This document shows, piece after piece, positions 17,715 through 28,050 of a DNA stretch of 64,000 bases; the stretch's first letter is position 1; the number at the start of each line of letters is the position of its first letter. The DNA is from JANQQJ01 sp046290575. GTDB taxonomy: Bacteria > Pseudomonadota > Alphaproteobacteria > SMXS01. The DNA lies in assembly GCA_046290575.1 (NCBI GenBank), contig JBKAGX010000005.1, positions 143,350 through 207,349 of the forward strand. Direction: 5' to 3'. The notes below the pieces were generated by a model. It saw only the letters and a list, made by a program, of their open reading frames with translations. It had not been told where the DNA came from and did no database searches. Made by a program: the position numbers and the translations under genes.

Positions 17715-18635
17715 TTGAATCGGACGAATAGTCGCGCGTCCGGCACGATTAATCCTCTGCGTGTGTTTGCGCAGCGCGTCTCCTTTCTGACTTCCCTGGG
17801 CATCGCAGTCGCGCTTTTGATCTTCAGCAAGATCGACCCCGGGTTGACCGGGCGCGTTCAGGGTGTGCTGCTGGATGTGGCAGCACCCGTGGTTGAGGTC
17901 GTCGGACGGCCTGTTGTCGCGGCGCGATCGCTGGTTGATCGAATGGATGAACTGACCGCGCGCGCTGACGAGGTTAACGTTCTCGAAGGCGAAAACCGCC
18001 GGCTTCGGCAGTGGCGCGACATGGCGCTTCGGCTGGATGCCGAAAACGCTCAGTTGCGCACACTGATGCAGGTCAAGCGGGAGCGCAACATTCCCGCCAG
18101 GACCGCACGCGTGATCAGTGAGTCTGGCGGACCGTTCCTTCGGGCGGTCCTGCTCAATGCCGGCGAAATGCAGGGTATTGGCCACCACCAGCCGGTTCTG
18201 GATGAAACGGGATTGGTTGGACGGGTGATTACGTTGGGTGGCCGGTCAAGCCGCGTGTTGCTGCTGACCGATCTTAACAGCCGCGTACCCGTCACCATCG
18301 AACGTACAGGAGAGCGGGCTATTCTGGCCGGGGACAACAGCACGCGCCCGCGATTGGCTTTTTTGCCGATGGATGCTGATGTGAATGTCGGCGATCGTGT
18401 TGTCACGTCTGGCGATGGCGGTACTTTCCCGCCACGGGTTATGGTCGGCATCGTCAACTTTGCTGAGCGAGGGGTCGTTCGTATACGATTGGCGGCAGAC
18501 TTGTCGCGGCTCGATTTTGTCACCGTGCTGGCCTACCAACCCACACCGCCTCCTGCTGACGAACCAGCACTGGCCGTTCAACCCGGTGACGATGGGGCGG
18601 CGGTTGCAGTCGACGAACAGGAGCCTCCGCAATGA
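17715..18635 (+). CDS. mreC: Rod-shape-determining protein MreC
   Basis: Bitopic membrane protein linking MreB to periplasmic wall enzymes. It has 306 residues from a TTG at 17715 (GAGAAGGCGG just upstream). One transmembrane segment is near residues 22-39, then a periplasmic coiled coil (about 75-120, with VNVLEGENRRLRQWR) and the β-domain. A short Pro/acidic tail follows. It is four-base coupled to mreD. Confidence 0.95.
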   Translation: MNRTNSRASGTINPLRVFAQRVSFLTSLGIAVALLIFSKIDPGLTGRVQGVLLDVAAPVVEVVGRPVVAARSLVDRMDELTARADEVNVLEGENRRLRQWRDMALRLDAENAQLRTLMQVKRERNIPARTARVISESGGPFLRAVLLNAGEMQGIGHHQPVLDETGLVGRVITLGGRSSRVLLLTDLNSRVPVTIERTGERAILAGDNSTRPRLAFLPMDADVNVGDRVVTSGDGGTFPPRVMVGIVNFAERGVVRIRLAADLSRLDFVTVLAYQPTPPPADEPALAVQPGDDGAAVAVDEQEPPQ

Positions 18636-19144
18636 GCGGTCTGATCTTCAGAATGCTCGTTGCGATACGGGGTTCGATTCCGTTTCTGATCGGTATTCTG
18701 TTCGCCTGTTTTACATTCGCACAATATGGTACGTCAGCTTTCAGCCTGGTGGTCCCACCGCTGACCCTGCCGGTCATCTATTATTGGACCCTGCGGCATC
18801 CGGACCTTATGCCGGCCTGGGCTGCTCTGTTGATTGGTCTTTGGCAGGACATTCTGGTCGGCGGACCCTTGGGCCTGATGGCGCTATTGCTTGTCCTGAT
18901 GCGCGCAGCAGTAGACTCCCAACGATCAATTCTACTGCCCCAGTCCGGCCTGATCCGCTGGTTTGGATACGCCCTGATTTCTTTCGGATTGGTGGCGCTG
19001 GGCTGGGTGGTTGCCGGGCTATGGTCGGGTACGGTCTATGGCCCATTACCGTTCCTGGGGCATTGGGCACTGGGCGTTGTACTTTACGGGGTATTTGCTT
19101 TTTTGTTCGGTCAAATCGACCGGTTCTTGTTTGAGCGGGCCTGA
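18632..19144 (+). CDS. mreD: Rod-shape-determining protein MreD
   Basis: Polytopic inner-membrane protein of the elongasome. The 170-residue sequence is almost entirely hydrophobic, with five or six predicted membrane segments and the family feature YWTLRHPDLMPAWAALLIGL followed by WQDILVGGPLGLMAL. It starts in the mreC stop (ATGA overlap) and ends 2 bases before the mrdA start. Confidence 0.93.
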   Translation: MSGLIFRMLVAIRGSIPFLIGILFACFTFAQYGTSAFSLVVPPLTLPVIYYWTLRHPDLMPAWAALLIGLWQDILVGGPLGLMALLLVLMRAAVDSQRSILLPQSGLIRWFGYALISFGLVALGWVVAGLWSGTVYGPLPFLGHWALGVVLYGVFAFLFGQIDRFLFERA

Positions 19145-19146
19145 GC

Positions 19147-21018
19147 ATGGATCTCGAAAGCGAACGCCATGAACGACTGACCCGCCGGGCACTGGTTCTG
19201 GGTGGGGGCCAGGCGCTCCTGCTGACGGCACTTGTCGGGCGCATGTATCAGCTACAGATTCTTGAATCTGACCAGTATCAGATGCTGGCGGAAGAAAACC
19301 GAATTGATCTTCGTTTGATGGCGCCACTCCGCGGCCGGATTATTGACCGGTTCGGTGAGGAACTGGCGACCAACCGCCTTAGTTACCGGGTTTCCGTTAT
19401 TCCTGAACAGGCGGTTGATCTCGACGAAACAATGCTCCAGCTGGCACGTCTGATGTCGCTGACTCCCTTTCAGGTCAGCACGGTTTTGCGTGAAGCGAAA
19501 CGGTCGCGCAGCTTTCTTCCCGTCACCGTTGCGGACAATGTCTCCTGGGAAGAGTTTGCCCGTGTTAACACCCATATCGCTGATCTTCCCGGTGTTTATC
19601 CGGATGTCGGTCCGCGCCGGTTCTATCCATTTCCCGAACTCTCGGCGCCGGTGGTGGGATATGTCGGCCCGGTGACGGAAGAAGAACTCAAGGATCTGCC
19701 CAAGGACCCGACCTTCATGTTGCCGGATTTCAGAATCGGTAAACGTGGGCTGGAGGCGGAGTTCGAAGAGCAGCTGCGGGGAACGGCCGGTGCACGGCGA
19801 GTGGAGGTCAACGCATTGGGCCGCGAAATCCGCGAACTGACCCGTGATAAAGGCCGCCCGGGCGAGGATCTGAACCTGTCGATCGATCTGGATGCTCAGC
19901 GCTTTGCCATGGAGCGGCTCGGTGAACAAAGCGCCGGGGTTGTCGTGATGAATATTCACACAGGTGAAGTCATCGTTCTGGCGTCTTCACCGGGTTTCGA
20001 CCCCAATGAGTTCAATTTCGGGATCAGTACAGAGAACTGGCGAGGGCTTCTGGCCGACCCGCGAAAACCGCTGCACAATAAGGCGATCCAGGGGCAGTTC
20101 CCGCCAGCATCGACATTCAAGATGCTGATGGCGATGGCTGCGGTGGATGAGGGCCTTGTGTCACCAGATCATCGCATCAACTGTCCGGGCCATATGCGTT
20201 TCGGCAATCGCCGGTTCCACTGCTGGAAGCGTGGCGGTCATGGCTGGCTGAATATGGCGCAGTCGATCGAACAGTCCTGTGATGTCTATTTTTACGATCT
20301 GGCGCTCAAGCTGGGGGTCGACAAGATTGCGGCGATGTCCCGTCGTTTTGGCCTCGGTGAATCCCTGGGAATCGAACTCGACCACGAAGCATCGGGGCTG
20401 GTGCCAACCGAAGCATGGAAGCGCCGGCGGTTCAACGAGCCGTGGCATGAAGGGGAGAACCTCAGCATCGGCATCGGACAGGGCTATATGCTGGCAACGC
20501 CGCTACAACTGGCGGTCATGACGGCCCGCATGGCGAATGGCGGTTATGCGGTCAAGCCCAGCCTGCTGGCGCCTGATCCCGTCGCCCTGTCGGCTCAGCC
20601 TTTCGACTCGATTGGGGTATCGCAAGCCGCGTTGGCGATTGCCCAACAGGGCATGATTGACGTGATGGAAGGGTCACGCGGAACCGCCCGTCGGTCGAGG
20701 ATCAAAGACTGGCCGCGTGGCATTGCGGGCAAGACGGGTACCGCCCAGGTGCGCCGGATTACAGCTGCTGAACGGCGGACAGGCGTGTTGAAGAATGACC
20801 AATTGCCGTGGCAGGAACGGGATCATTCGCTTTTTGTCGGATACGGGCCGATTGACGATCCGGTCTATTCGGTGGCTGTTGTCGTTCAGCACGGCGGCGG
20901 CGGATCCAAGGTGGCCGCACCTATTGCGAGCGATATCCTGAGGCGCGTCTTGGTCCGCGACCCGTGTCAGCAGGTTGCAAACCGGCCCGAAGGTCTGGAA
21001 GAGATCGCAGATGCCTAG
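19147..21018 (+). CDS. mrdA: Penicillin-binding protein 2 (elongation transpeptidase)
   Basis: Peptidoglycan D,D-transpeptidase of the elongasome. It has 623 residues: a cytoplasmic tail, a membrane anchor near 20-36, a dimerisation/pedestal domain (RGRIIDRFGEELATN, RRFYPFPELSAPVVGYVGPV) and the transpeptidase domain. Active-site motifs are SxxK as STFK at 322-325, the SxN-equivalent QSCD, and KTGTAQ near 529. The stop overlaps the rodA start by 8 bases. MrdA with RodA forms the polymerase-crosslinker pair. Confidence 0.97.
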   Translation: MDLESERHERLTRRALVLGGGQALLLTALVGRMYQLQILESDQYQMLAEENRIDLRLMAPLRGRIIDRFGEELATNRLSYRVSVIPEQAVDLDETMLQLARLMSLTPFQVSTVLREAKRSRSFLPVTVADNVSWEEFARVNTHIADLPGVYPDVGPRRFYPFPELSAPVVGYVGPVTEEELKDLPKDPTFMLPDFRIGKRGLEAEFEEQLRGTAGARRVEVNALGREIRELTRDKGRPGEDLNLSIDLDAQRFAMERLGEQSAGVVVMNIHTGEVIVLASSPGFDPNEFNFGISTENWRGLLADPRKPLHNKAIQGQFPPASTFKMLMAMAAVDEGLVSPDHRINCPGHMRFGNRRFHCWKRGGHGWLNMAQSIEQSCDVYFYDLALKLGVDKIAAMSRRFGLGESLGIELDHEASGLVPTEAWKRRRFNEPWHEGENLSIGIGQGYMLATPLQLAVMTARMANGGYAVKPSLLAPDPVALSAQPFDSIGVSQAALAIAQQGMIDVMEGSRGTARRSRIKDWPRGIAGKTGTAQVRRITAAERRTGVLKNDQLPWQERDHSLFVGYGPIDDPVYSVAVVVQHGGGGSKVAAPIASDILRRVLVRDPCQQVANRPEGLEEIADA

Positions 21019-22162
21019 AGCACTGAGCGGCGGCATGACCCGCCAACCAGGCCTGCTGGACAAGTTTCTGGGTCTCCACTGGATTCTCGTTTTGGTCATC
21101 TGCTGCATCGCGATCATTGGTTTCGCGATGCTCTATTCGTCCTCTCAAGGTGACTTCGGCACCCGAACAGCGCGGCAGATGATCTATTTCGGTGTTGGGC
21201 TGGTGCTGATGACCGTGGTTGCCCTGGTGCATATCCGGCTGGTCTGGCAGATGTCTTATGTCATTTATGGCGGCGTGTTGTTGCTGCTGGTCGGGGTAGA
21301 GGTCATTGGGCAAACCGGTGGCGGCGCTACCCGGTGGCTCGAATTGGGGCCCTTGCGCTTGCAGCCGTCAGAGATCATGAAATTGGCGCTGGTGATGGCG
21401 CTGGCGCGTTACTATCACGGCCTTTCTATTGTAGAGGTCGCCAAGTACAGAAATCTGATGGTGCCGCTGTTTTTGATCGCGGCACCCGCCGCACTGGTCA
21501 TCCGGCAGCCCGATCTGGGCACGACGCTGTTGCTTGCAGCGGGTGGCGTAACCGTGATGTTCCTGGCCGGAGTGCCGCGCCGTGTATTTGCCGTCGGCGC
21601 GATTGGGGCGATCGCAGCCGGGGTTGTCGGGTATTACCAGCTGCGCGATTATCAGAAGAAGCGGATCCTGACATTTTTGGATCCGGGAAGTGATCCGCTG
21701 GGCGCGGGCTATCACATTCAGCAATCGAAAATCGCGTTGGGGTCCGGTGGTGTCACGGGCAAGGGATTCGGGCAAGGCACCCAGGCCCATCTGGACTTCC
21801 TGCCTGAAAAACAAACGGATTTCATTTTCACGGTGCTGGCCGAAGAGTTCGGTTTTATCGGCGCAGTGACGATCCTGGCGCTCTACACGTTGGTCATCAT
21901 CTACGGCTTCATCATTGCGTTGACGGCAAGAAGCCAGTTTTCGCGGCTTCTGGCGTTAGGCGTGACGACGACCTTCTTTTTGTACGTGTTCATCAATATT
22001 GCGATGGTAATGGGGCTGATTCCCGTCGTTGGCGTTCCCTTGCCCCTTGTCTCCTATGGTGGTTCCGCTGTGATGACCCTGATGCTGGGGATGGGGCTGC
22101 TGATGTGCGTCCATGTCCACAAATACATTTCGATTACCCGTCAGGGGCATAGCCGCGCCTGA
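21011..22162 (+). CDS. rodA: RodA, SEDS-family peptidoglycan polymerase
   Basis: SEDS glycosyltransferase that polymerises lipid II with PBP2. It has 383 residues from the ATG at 21011, within the last codons of mrdA. There are about ten membrane helices and the SEDS signatures WLELGPLRLQPSEIMKLALV, RQPDLGTTLLL, HLDFLPEKQTDFIFTVLAEE (catalytic-loop region) and VGVPLPLVSYGGSAVMTLML. It is the last gene of the mre operon; a hairpin follows. Confidence 0.97.
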   Translation: MPRALSGGMTRQPGLLDKFLGLHWILVLVICCIAIIGFAMLYSSSQGDFGTRTARQMIYFGVGLVLMTVVALVHIRLVWQMSYVIYGGVLLLLVGVEVIGQTGGGATRWLELGPLRLQPSEIMKLALVMALARYYHGLSIVEVAKYRNLMVPLFLIAAPAALVIRQPDLGTTLLLAAGGVTVMFLAGVPRRVFAVGAIGAIAAGVVGYYQLRDYQKKRILTFLDPGSDPLGAGYHIQQSKIALGSGGVTGKGFGQGTQAHLDFLPEKQTDFIFTVLAEEFGFIGAVTILALYTLVIIYGFIIALTARSQFSRLLALGVTTTFFLYVFINIAMVMGLIPVVGVPLPLVSYGGSAVMTLMLGMGLLMCVHVHKYISITRQGHSRA

Positions 22163-22176
22163 TCCAGAAAAGGGAA

Positions 22177-22198
22177 GGGCGGTCCCGAAGAACCGCCC
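22177..22198. terminator. Bidirectional terminator between rodA and katG
   Basis: GGGCGGT pairs with ACCGCCC in the 58 bases between the convergent stops. On the minus strand it is followed by TTCCCTTTTC, which suits termination of katG in particular. Confidence 0.65.
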
Positions 22199-22220
22199 TC
22201 CTAAGTCTGGATGTATAAGA

Positions 22221-24425
<2,205 letters not shown>

Positions 24426-24450
24426 GGGTCGCTCCAGTCAAGATTTGCAT

Positions 24451-24467
24451 ATTAGAACTGTTCTAAA
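24451..24467. promoter_or_regulatory. ICE/Fur-family box 1 upstream of katG
   Basis: ATTAGAACTGTTCTAAA matches the Irr iron-control element TTTAGAA-N3-TTCTAAA in 13 of 14 fixed positions. It starts 26 bases before the katG start codon, consistent with a repressor site over the transcription start or leader. A PerR-like 7-1-7 reading (TTAGAAC-T-GTTCTAA) is also possible. Confidence 0.65.
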
Positions 24468-24501
24468 TAATAGGAATTACGAGGTGCCAGGCAAGGCTTT
24501 T

Positions 24502-24518
24502 TTTAGAATTGTTCTAAA
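24502..24518. promoter_or_regulatory. ICE/Fur-family box 2 upstream of katG
   Basis: TTTAGAATTGTTCTAAA matches the ICE consensus in all 14 fixed positions. Its centre is 51 bases from that of box 1, about five helical turns, which would place two dimers on one DNA face. It also lies between katG and the co-directional DUF427 gene upstream. Confidence 0.7.
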
Positions 24519-24562
24519 AAGATCATGGGGTCATGGCACATCGGGTATGCGAGAGTTACGGT

Positions 24563-25114
<552 letters not shown>

Positions 25115-25193
25115 GGTGCTTGCTTATCTTGGCCGAACGCAGGACGTCGACAAGCGTAAAGGCTTTCGTTATAAGCCGCCTCCTGCATCAGGC

Positions 25194-25269
<76 letters not shown>

Positions 25270-25295
25270 ATGTTTCCAGGACTAGTCGGAATAGG

Positions 25296-26363
25296 TCAAT
25301 CCCAGTTGATCGGCGTCATCAGCCCAAGATCAACGAGAGTCTTGCTGCTGTCGTATCGGCGCGACCCTGCGTAATGGAAACTGAGGTCGGGTGCTTCCTG
25401 AAGACCCGCTCTATAGGATTTCGCCTCAGCCGATCCATTGTAGAACGTGCCCAGGCTAATCGCCTCTTCGGTTCGAAGCCTGAAGTCCGAGAGATATTTG
25501 AAATGGAGCAGGCAACCGGTCGGCCGACCAAAATTTCGGTCCATGGGGAACACCGAATGAGAAAAGTACTGAACAGTCCGCGGAGTCCATTTCACCAGGG
25601 GTGTCTTGGCGAGTTCTGACTGGAACTGGCGGTCCCCCTTCTTGAAGAGACGGCTTCGCGGTCCGCCTTCATAGGAAATATGGCGGGCCCTGGCCCATTG
25701 GGCGGGGTCTGGTTCTTGGGCAACATACCCTGTGGAATCGAAGTACGGCGCAGCACTTACAAGCGGCTCGCCCTTTTCCAGGATGCTGTCTGCAATAGCG
25801 CCGCCGCCGTACATATCGAGCATCATAGCGGGCAAGCTGTGCCGACCTTGCCGCTCAAGCTGCGCGGTCAGCTCGCGCAGTCCATGATCTTCGACCCCAT
25901 CATAGACGAGATGTTCGTCAGCATCGGCATAGATGATCCATCGCCCGGTACCGTAGCGATGGGCCATGAATGTAATGATGGTCGCGCCAAACCGCATTGC
26001 GGGATATGGCAGGTCGGTTGAATATAGATCGACGTCGGGTTCGGCTTCGAGAAGCTCAAGTGTGCCGTCGTCCGAGCCATTGTCGATCATCACAAAACGG
26101 TCGATACCGATTTCGCGGTAATGCCGAAGAAAGTCCGGAAGCCTTAACGCCTCGTTCCGAATAGGCACAATACACAGCAGGCTGTGCGGGGAAACGGGGG
26201 CGCGTAACTTGAGGTGCCGCACACTTCGGCCATGCCAAATAGACTGTTGCCGAATCGTGCGGGCCGCAAGGGTAGTTCCCAAAGACGAACGCAATAGTCG
26301 TTTTCGCAGTGATGACAACACGTCCAACAACCTTTGAGCACATAGGCGTGACCAAGGGGTCAC
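25296..26363 (-). CDS. Glycosyltransferase, family 2-like
   Basis: A 355-residue protein from a GTG at 26363. The GT-A fold is visible as LCIVPIRNEALRLPDFLRHY, then IDRFVMIDNGSDDGTLELLE and the metal-binding acidic motif WIIYADADEHLVYDG. Proteins with this IVPIRNE/ADADEHL pattern are annotated as glycosyltransferase family 2 or DUF4422/GT92-like; the donor and acceptor sugars are unknown. The first 55 residues are basic, and no clear ribosome site precedes the GTG, so the start may be further in. It is transcribed toward the tRNA gene. Confidence 0.8.
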   Translation of the reverse strand: MTPWSRLCAQRLLDVLSSLRKRLLRSSLGTTLAARTIRQQSIWHGRSVRHLKLRAPVSPHSLLCIVPIRNEALRLPDFLRHYREIGIDRFVMIDNGSDDGTLELLEAEPDVDLYSTDLPYPAMRFGATIITFMAHRYGTGRWIIYADADEHLVYDGVEDHGLRELTAQLERQGRHSLPAMMLDMYGGGAIADSILEKGEPLVSAAPYFDSTGYVAQEPDPAQWARARHISYEGGPRSRLFKKGDRQFQSELAKTPLVKWTPRTVQYFSHSVFPMDRNFGRPTGCLLHFKYLSDFRLRTEEAISLGTFYNGSAEAKSYRAGLQEAPDLSFHYAGSRRYDSSKTLVDLGLMTPINWD

Positions 26364-26418
26364 GTCTGACGGTGGATATCTAACTTATGAGACGCGATTG
26401 ACCAACCCTCTGGCCCGG

Positions 26419-26787
26419 CTATTCCGTGTTATTGCCGTCATCACTGCAGAATTCTGCGATCGCCGCCAGAGCCAGGTCAGCCATACAGGATCCAAGAGCC
26501 TTGGGATGCTCGGCAACATAGTCGCTGATGATGCGGCGCACGTCATTGACAGGTTTGGTTGTGATACAGCTGGCGACCCAACTGGGGTCGATGCCCGCGT
26601 TGCGATGCCAGAGAACCATGGTGTCCACGAATCCCCGTGTGAAGCCAATCTGCATGACTTCACCCAGATCCGCAGGCGCCTGATCCCATTCCAACCACTT
26701 GTGACCATCGGCGAAGCACTCGGCTGCCTGAGCATTGGGGCTCGTCAGCAACAAAACCGCCACGGCGATGCTGGCCGTGAGTCTCAT
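26419..26787 (-). CDS. Small secreted Rap1a/Tai-like protein
   Basis: A 122-residue protein with a signal peptide (MRLTASIAVAVLLLTSPNAQA, cleaved before AECFADG). The mature part has Cys residues and the stretch SCITTKPVNDVRRIISDYVA then HPKALGSCMADLALAAIAEFC, which resembles the Rap1a/Tai fold seen in type VI immunity proteins and many stand-alone periplasmic proteins. A longer upstream frame overlapping the divergent acyl-CoA dehydrogenase start is rejected because the signal peptide begins exactly at this ATG. No effector gene is adjacent. Confidence 0.6.
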   Translation of the reverse strand: MRLTASIAVAVLLLTSPNAQAAECFADGHKWLEWDQAPADLGEVMQIGFTRGFVDTMVLWHRNAGIDPSWVASCITTKPVNDVRRIISDYVAEHPKALGSCMADLALAAIAEFCSDDGNNTE

Positions 26788-26875
26788 ATCTGGAAACTCC
26801 TCCCGTTCCATTGGGCTTTTATGTTTTGTCCCTTGTCGCCTACCATAGAAAATTGAGGCAACGCGAGGAATACCT

Positions 26876-28042
26876 ATGCTGGATGTCCCGCATCTGCAGT
26901 TTGACCACGGGTCTGACATCGAGATGCTTCGCGCTTCCGTGCGCCGGTTCGCCGAGGCGGAGCTGGCACCGCTAGCGGCAGAGATTGACACAGAAAACAA
27001 ATTTCCGGACGGGATGTGGGAGAAGCTTGGCGCTTTGGGCGTGCTTGGCGTGACAGCACCTGAAGACTATGGCGGCGCCGGCTTTGGCTATCTGGCACAC
27101 GTTGTGGCGATGGAGGAGATATCGCGTGCGTCGGCCAGCGTTGGCCTGTCCTACGGGGCCCACTCCAATCTCTGCGTCAACCAGATCGTCCGAAATGGTT
27201 CTCCAGCGCAGCGAGAGCAGTACCTTCCAGGACTTATTGAAGGCAGATCTGTCGGTGCGCTGGCAATGAGCGAGTCAGGCGCTGGGTCCGATGTCATCAG
27301 CATGGCGCTGAAGGCTGAAAGGCGGAACGCCGGGTATGTGCTCAATGGCTCCAAAATGTGGATTACCAATGGTCCGGACGCTGACGTTCTGGTGGTCTAC
27401 GCCAAAACCGACCCTGCTGCGGGGTCACGCGGCATTACCGCGTTTCTCGTGGAAAAAGGCATGACCGGGTTTTCGACAGCGCAGAAACTCGACAAGCTGG
27501 GCATGCGTGGCTCGAATACTTGTGAACTGGTGTTCGAGGATTGCCATGTTCCGTTTGAAAATGTTCTGGGTGAAGAGAATAAGGGCGCCCGGGTTTTGAT
27601 GTCGGGCCTGGATTATGAACGTGTCGTGCTCGCAGGCGGCCCGCTGGGTATCATGGCCGCGTGCCTGGACGTCGTGGTACCCTATGTTCATGAGCGTGAA
27701 CAGTTCGGGCAGCCAATCGGTACATTCCAGTTGATGCAGGCAAAATTGGCGGACATGTACACAACCTGGGGCGCCTGCCGTGCCTATGTTTATGCTGTGG
27801 CGCAAGCCTGTGACCGGGGTGACACGACCCGTAAGGATGCGGCTGGCTGCATTCTCTATGCAGCGGAGAAGGCGACGGCGATGGCGCTTGATGCCATTCA
27901 GGCTTTGGGCGGCAACGGTTACATCAACGAGTACCCGACCGGGCGATTGCTGCGTGACGCCAAGCTCTACGAGATTGGGGCTGGCACCAGTGAAATCAGG
28001 CGCATGCTCATCGGTCGCGAGCTATTTGAGGAGTCGGGCTAG
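26876..28042 (+). CDS. Acyl-CoA dehydrogenase, isovaleryl-CoA dehydrogenase-like
   Basis: FAD-dependent α,β-dehydrogenation of an acyl-CoA. It has 388 residues with the three-domain family layout: an N-terminal helical domain with LGVLGVTAPEDYGGAGFGYL, the middle β domain with AMSESGAGSDVISMAL and WITNGPDADVLVVYAKT, and the C-terminal domain with QALGGNGYINEYPTGRLLRD and EIGAGTSEIRRMLIGREL. The INEYP and GTSEIRR blocks are typical of isovaleryl-CoA dehydrogenase. The rest of a leucine-degradation operon is not next to it, so the substrate remains an inference. Confidence 0.85.
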   Translation: MLDVPHLQFDHGSDIEMLRASVRRFAEAELAPLAAEIDTENKFPDGMWEKLGALGVLGVTAPEDYGGAGFGYLAHVVAMEEISRASASVGLSYGAHSNLCVNQIVRNGSPAQREQYLPGLIEGRSVGALAMSESGAGSDVISMALKAERRNAGYVLNGSKMWITNGPDADVLVVYAKTDPAAGSRGITAFLVEKGMTGFSTAQKLDKLGMRGSNTCELVFEDCHVPFENVLGEENKGARVLMSGLDYERVVLAGGPLGIMAACLDVVVPYVHEREQFGQPIGTFQLMQAKLADMYTTWGACRAYVYAVAQACDRGDTTRKDAAGCILYAAEKATAMALDAIQALGGNGYINEYPTGRLLRDAKLYEIGAGTSEIRRMLIGRELFEESG

Positions 28043-28050
28043 GGAAGGCT

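Noticed and set aside
26788..27000. N-terminal extension of the Rap1a-like gene
   Set aside because: It would overlap the divergent acyl-CoA dehydrogenase, and a signal peptide begins exactly at the chosen ATG.
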